From the NCBI RefSeq assembly GCF_900116865.1, contig NZ_FPCD01000008.1, forward strand, positions 62,001 to 126,000: a DNA stretch of 64,000 bases, given 5' to 3'. Source of the DNA: Butyrivibrio sp. M55. GTDB taxonomy: Bacteria > Bacillota > Clostridia > Lachnospirales > Lachnospiraceae. A program made the position numbers and the translations under genes. Below, in pieces: positions 60,831 through 64,000 of this stretch. Below the pieces are notes generated by a model that was not told the DNA's origin, ran no database searches, and saw only the letters and a program-made list of their open reading frames with translations. How positions within the stretch are numbered: position 1 is the stretch's first letter; each line of letters starts with the position of its first letter.

Positions 60831-61451
60831 ATGCTAGACAACAAGGGATTTAACTTATGGGCTGACGGCTATGACAAGGAGGTAGGTATTTCAGAGGAGG
60901 CAAATACCTATCCGTTTGCGGGATATAAGAGCGTTCTTGGTGGCATTTTTGATGAGATTATGCACAAAGAAAATGCTGCTGTTCTGGACATTGGATTTGG
61001 GACGGGAACGCTTACGACCAAGCTTTATGAGAATGGATGCGACGTGTACGGACAGGACTTTTCTCAGAGAATGATTGAGCTTGCAAAAGAAAAAATGCCC
61101 GATGCGAATTTGTATCAAGGCGATTTTTCAAAGGGGCTTGTTACGGAGCTTAGTTCGCGCAAGTATGATTTTATCTTGGGAACATATTCGTTGCACCATT
61201 TGACGGATGAGAAGAAGGTCTTTTTCTTCAAGGAATTACTGGATCTTCTTGATGATGGCGGAAAGCTCCTAATCGGAGATGTGGCGTTTGAGACGAGAAG
61301 CGAACTTGAGAAGTGCAAAGAAGAGGCCGGCCGTGCCTGGGATGAGGATGAAATCTATTTTGTGATAGATGAACTTCGCAAGGCGTTTCCTGAGCTTGAG
61401 TTCGAGCAAAAGTCATATTGTTCGGGGATTATAAGTTTAAGTAAGAACTGA
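60831..61451 (+). CDS. Class I SAM-dependent methyltransferase
   Basis: 206 residues. Motif I VLDIGFGTGTLTTKL, motif II/III around YGQDFSQRMIELAKEKM, and FILGTYSLHHLTDEKK. Substrate unknown. ATG follows GGAGG. Confidence 0.9.
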   Translation: MLDNKGFNLWADGYDKEVGISEEANTYPFAGYKSVLGGIFDEIMHKENAAVLDIGFGTGTLTTKLYENGCDVYGQDFSQRMIELAKEKMPDANLYQGDFSKGLVTELSSRKYDFILGTYSLHHLTDEKKVFFFKELLDLLDDGGKLLIGDVAFETRSELEKCKEEAGRAWDEDEIYFVIDELRKAFPELEFEQKSYCSGIISLSKN

Positions 61452-61503
61452 AGATGGTGTGGGGTGTAAGGAATGAGTTTTGGCGTTCGGAGGGAGGAAA
61501 GGT

Positions 61504-62199
61504 ATGGCCACAACAGAGTTGATTACAACAGATTGGTTGCTTACATTTATGACAATAGTTAATTTGATACTTAGGATACTTCTTTTAGCAGCGATTGTTA
61601 TGTGTGTTATCAAAGGAGTGCGTTATATCAAGAAAATTATCAAATTCATTGATAAAGCTGAGAAATACATTGATGAAAAAGATACAGCCAATGCTTTCAA
61701 TGCAGACAGAAATCTATCAATCACTGACTATATCAAGCTGTACAAGGAACATGGCTACATCATGGAGATGCGCAAGTACGTCGGACATGCGCCGATTATG
61801 TCTTGCTCGTGCGGAGTGATAATTGAAAATGCCAATGGAGAGATTCTTTTACAGAAAAGACGCGACAACGGTTGCTGGGCACTGATCGGCGGCGCGATGG
61901 AGATGGGAGAGACTTTTGAAGAAGCTGCAAAAAGAGAAGTCAAAGAGGAGTCGGGGCTTTCGCTCGGAAAACTCGAAATCTTTAAGCTTTGCTCGGGGCG
62001 CGACTGCATTATTGAGTACCCGAACGGGGATGTGACTTTCGGCCCGGGAATTATTTTTTTGACCACAGAATACGAAGGTGAAATCGAAGGAGACCCCAAA
62101 GAGGTTATCGAGCACAGATTCTTCAAGAAATCGGAGATTCCGGAGAACCTGAATGGGTTCGATAAGGCAGCAATATTGGAATGGGCGAGCAGGGCGTGA
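61504..62199 (+). CDS. Membrane-anchored NUDIX hydrolase
   Basis: 231 residues. A hydrophobic N-terminal helix (about 8-35: WLLTFMTIVNLILRILLLA) is followed by a coiled stretch and a NUDIX domain with the box GGAMEMGETFEEAAKREVKE then ESGL. NUDIX enzymes hydrolyse nucleoside diphosphate-linked compounds; the membrane anchor is unusual. ATG 61504 follows GGAGGGAGGAAAGG. Confidence 0.88.
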   Translation: MATTELITTDWLLTFMTIVNLILRILLLAAIVMCVIKGVRYIKKIIKFIDKAEKYIDEKDTANAFNADRNLSITDYIKLYKEHGYIMEMRKYVGHAPIMSCSCGVIIENANGEILLQKRRDNGCWALIGGAMEMGETFEEAAKREVKEESGLSLGKLEIFKLCSGRDCIIEYPNGDVTFGPGIIFLTTEYEGEIEGDPKEVIEHRFFKKSEIPENLNGFDKAAILEWASRA

Positions 62200-62242
62200 G
62201 AGTTAATTGAAAGAGATATATAGAAATTGACCGGAGGAGTGT

Positions 62243-62596
62243 ATGAACTGCAAGATAACGTCATTATATATTTGCGTAAAAGATATGGAGCGGGCCGTAA
62301 GGTTTTATGAGGATTTTTTTGCCTGCCCCGTTACTGAACGTGACGAGATATATAGCGTTTTTGATATCGGCGGATTTAGGTATGGCTTGTTTGCTTATCA
62401 GAAGATGAATGAAGAGCATGTATTTGGAAGCAATTGTTTGCCAAGTGTAAGCTTTGAAAGTGTGGATGAGCTTAAGGCTAAGCTTGTGGGAAAGGAAATT
62501 TGCTTTTCTTTGACTCGGATAAAAAATAACTGGGTCGCGGAGTTCGTTGATTCCGAAGGAAATCATGTGGAAGTGACTGCGCCGGTGAAGGAATGA
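62243..62596 (+). CDS. VOC family (glyoxalase-like) protein
   Basis: 117 residues, one VOC module. Starts KITSLYICVKDMERAVRFY and ends FVDSEGNHVEVTAP, the paired beta-alpha-beta units of the family. The metal-binding residues are only partly visible. Function unknown. Its last codons are repeated twice downstream (40-bp tandem repeat). Confidence 0.85.
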   Translation: MNCKITSLYICVKDMERAVRFYEDFFACPVTERDEIYSVFDIGGFRYGLFAYQKMNEEHVFGSNCLPSVSFESVDELKAKLVGKEICFSLTRIKNNWVAEFVDSEGNHVEVTAPVKE

Positions 62597-62693
62597 GGAG
62601 AGGTGTAGAAATGTTATTGTATCGGTAAAGGAATGATGAGAAGTGCAGAGATGATATTGCGCCGGTGAAGGATTGAGGAGAAGTGCAAAAACC
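62579..62693 (+). repeat. Three tandem 40-bp repeats at the end of the VOC gene
   Basis: Units at 62579, 62619 and 62659 share GCGCCGGTGAAGGAATGAGG-type openings. The first overlaps the last codons and stop of the VOC gene, so the gene end was duplicated. Confidence 0.7.
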
Positions 62694-63036
62694 AAGAATA
62701 AAATTGTGAAATGGTTAAGATGGCCTGCTCATTTCTCATGAAGTAAGAAGATAGGCAGTGCATTTTGAGGTGAAATAGCTTAAAAATGTAGGGAAATCAC
62801 TGCTTATATGTAGCGAAATGATAAAATAAGCAGAATGGAGTGCCTGCCTATACTATTGAAGGATGAGATATGAGCAGTCCGAGTGAGGGCTCACGGGGAA
62901 AAATAGCTCAAAATTCTCTGCCTAAAATATTTTAAATGATGTTCTAGGCAGAACCGGTGCAGGTAAAGTGGCTTTTTATAGCCTGAGAGCGACTGCCTAT
63001 TTATGGCAAACTAAAGGAAATAGCAGAGAAACTAAG
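62694..63036. other. Non-coding region with many AGGCAG/CTGCCT half-sites
   Basis: About 340 bp with ATAGGCAG, CTGCTTAT, ATAAGCAG, CTGCCTAT, CTGCCTA, TAGGCAG and CTGCCTAT, some in nested inverted pairs. No gene fits; it could be a decayed mobile repeat or a structured RNA. Confidence 0.5.
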
Positions 63037-63621
63037 ATGAATACTTCAATAATTGAAAATGCAAAAAGTTACATAGAGGAAATTTTCAGTAATAACGCAG
63101 ATGGACATGACGCGGCGCATTCGATGCGGGTTTATGCAAATGCTATGAGACTGGCGGAGCGTTATCCCAGGTGTGATAGCGAGGTCGTGGCGCTTGCGGC
63201 TTTATTACATGATGTTGATGATCATAAGTTGTTTGATACGAAGGACAATGCTAATGCGAGAGCTTTTTTGACAAGTAATGATCTTGAAGAAAAAGAGATT
63301 GAGCAGATCTGCGCGATTATCAACGGAGTTTCTTTTAGCAAGAACAGGGGCCAAAGGCCGGAGAGCATTGAAGGGCAGATAGTGCAAGATGCGGACAGGC
63401 TTGATGCGATTGGTGCAGTGGGAATTGCAAGAACATTTGCGTACGGCGGAAAACTCGGAAGATCTTTGGATGATTCAATTCAGCACTTTTATGACAAGCT
63501 CTTGCTGTTAAAGGATGAGATGAATACCGAAGAAGCAAAGAAAATAGCTCTTCATCGTCATGAGTACATCGAAGGGTTCATTGAGGAGTTTAAGACAGAA
63601 ACTAAACAAATACATAATTGA
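63037..63621 (+). CDS. HD-domain phosphohydrolase (YedJ-like)
   Basis: 194 residues. HD motif set: [25 protein letters not shown], and [17 protein letters not shown]. The pattern matches the YedJ/YpgQ family of nucleotide or phosphate ester hydrolases. ATG 63037 gives the normal N-terminus; ribosome site is weak. The frame from 62968 extends into the non-coding repeat region. Confidence 0.88.
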   Translation: MNTSIIENAKSYIEEIFSNNADGHDAAHSMRVYANAMRLAERYPRCDSEVVALAALLHDVDDHKLFDTKDNANARAFLTSNDLEEKEIEQICAIINGVSFSKNRGQRPESIEGQIVQDADRLDAIGAVGIARTFAYGGKLGRSLDDSIQHFYDKLLLLKDEMNTEEAKKIALHRHEYIEGFIEEFKTETKQIHN

Positions 63622-63637
63622 AACGGAGAAATTAGAA

Positions 63638-64000
63638 ATGAACGAGATAAAAATAGATTGGAACAGCATGGCAAAGGCATATGAGGAGTTTAACAATGCA
63701 GAGGATTCTTATAGCTACTGCATTGAGTGGCCGTGCATTAAGGAAATGCTTCCTGATTTAAATGGAAAGACAGTAGTGGATTTAGGCTGTGGTACGGGGA
63801 TATTTACTTTTCTTTTGGAAAAGAGTGAGCCGGCAAAGATTGTAGGAATCGACCTTTCGGAAGAAATGCTTAAGATTGCGGGAGAAAAAGCCGGCGCAAA
63901 CAGTTCAAAGGCTGAATTTGTGCAGCATGATGCAGCTACTTGCAAAGAGGTGATAGATGAGCCTGTTGACTTTATTTTTTCATCAACAACAAGTCATTAC
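63638..64000 (+). CDS. SAM-dependent methyltransferase, 5' part (runs off right edge)
   Basis: 121 codons visible. Motif I VVDLGCGTGIFTFLL, then VGIDLSEEMLKIAGEKAG. ATG follows ACGGAG, 16 bp after the HD gene. The C-terminal part is beyond the window. Confidence 0.9.
   Translation, partial: MNEIKIDWNSMAKAYEEFNNAEDSYSYCIEWPCIKEMLPDLNGKTVVDLGCGTGIFTFLLEKSEPAKIVGIDLSEEMLKIAGEKAGANSSKAEFVQHDAATCKEVIDEPVDFIFSSTTSHY

Noticed and set aside
62694..63036. CRISPR-like array
   Set aside because: The half-sites are short, in both orientations and irregularly spaced; there are no equal-length spacers and no cas genes in the window.

Overview
The window looks like chromosome of an anaerobic Firmicute of the family Lachnospiraceae, most likely a Butyrivibrio or Pseudobutyrivibrio relative. 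The evidence is moderate GC with strong AGGAGG-type ribosome sites, a type III glutamine synthetase beside asnB, gltB and gltD, the DUF3990/DUF3791 module, and ECF sigma/anti-sigma pairs. I see no rRNA, tRNA or CRISPR array. Gene identities are read from motifs and memory of the families; no search was run.

Layout. 1-4.4 kb: a partial gene, a small minus-strand gene, a DUF3737 beta-helix protein, a patatin-like lipase, and a DUF4143 ATPase whose promoter overlaps a palindrome. A 141-bp element with perfect 26-bp inverted ends follows. 4.4-7.8 kb (minus): an operon of a membrane GGDEF protein, a membrane HD-GYP protein lacking a key histidine, and a sugar-binding lipoprotein that appears to be a circular permutation of the MglB fold. 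8-11.3 kb: a secreted repeat protein and an IS30-family element. 11.3-22 kb: an AT-rich accessory and defence island. It holds decayed GIY-YIG and DUF4357 genes, a retron-like locus (ncRNA plus a reverse transcriptase fused to a deoxyribosyltransferase-like domain), a RloA/RloB pair, a tandem duplication with one deleted copy, and a DUF3791-DUF3990 module. 22-34 kb: a nitrogen assimilation operon (amt-PII fusion, asnB, type III glutamine synthetase, gltB, gltD) behind a structured leader. 34-64 kb: housekeeping and peripheral genes: lipoproteins, transporters, acetyltransferases, cysteine synthase, a HEPN-MNT toxin-antitoxin pair, a GNAT-RsgA fusion, two ECF sigma/anti-sigma pairs, aldo/keto reductases, a carbamoyltransferase/nitrilase pair and small-molecule hydrolases.

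How genes work together. The 22-34 kb operon takes in ammonium and passes it through glutamine synthetase and GOGAT to glutamate, with AsnB drawing on glutamine. The 11-22 kb island groups genes typical of anti-phage defence. A short dispersed palindromic repeat (core TGGTCC..GGGGACGGGG..GTGGACCA) sits between genes at seven places, and a second hairpin family follows several terminators.

The two strongest leads for something new are the single-polypeptide retron locus at 13.85-15.99 kb and the permuted sugar-binding protein at 4.38-5.64 kb in its signalling operon.
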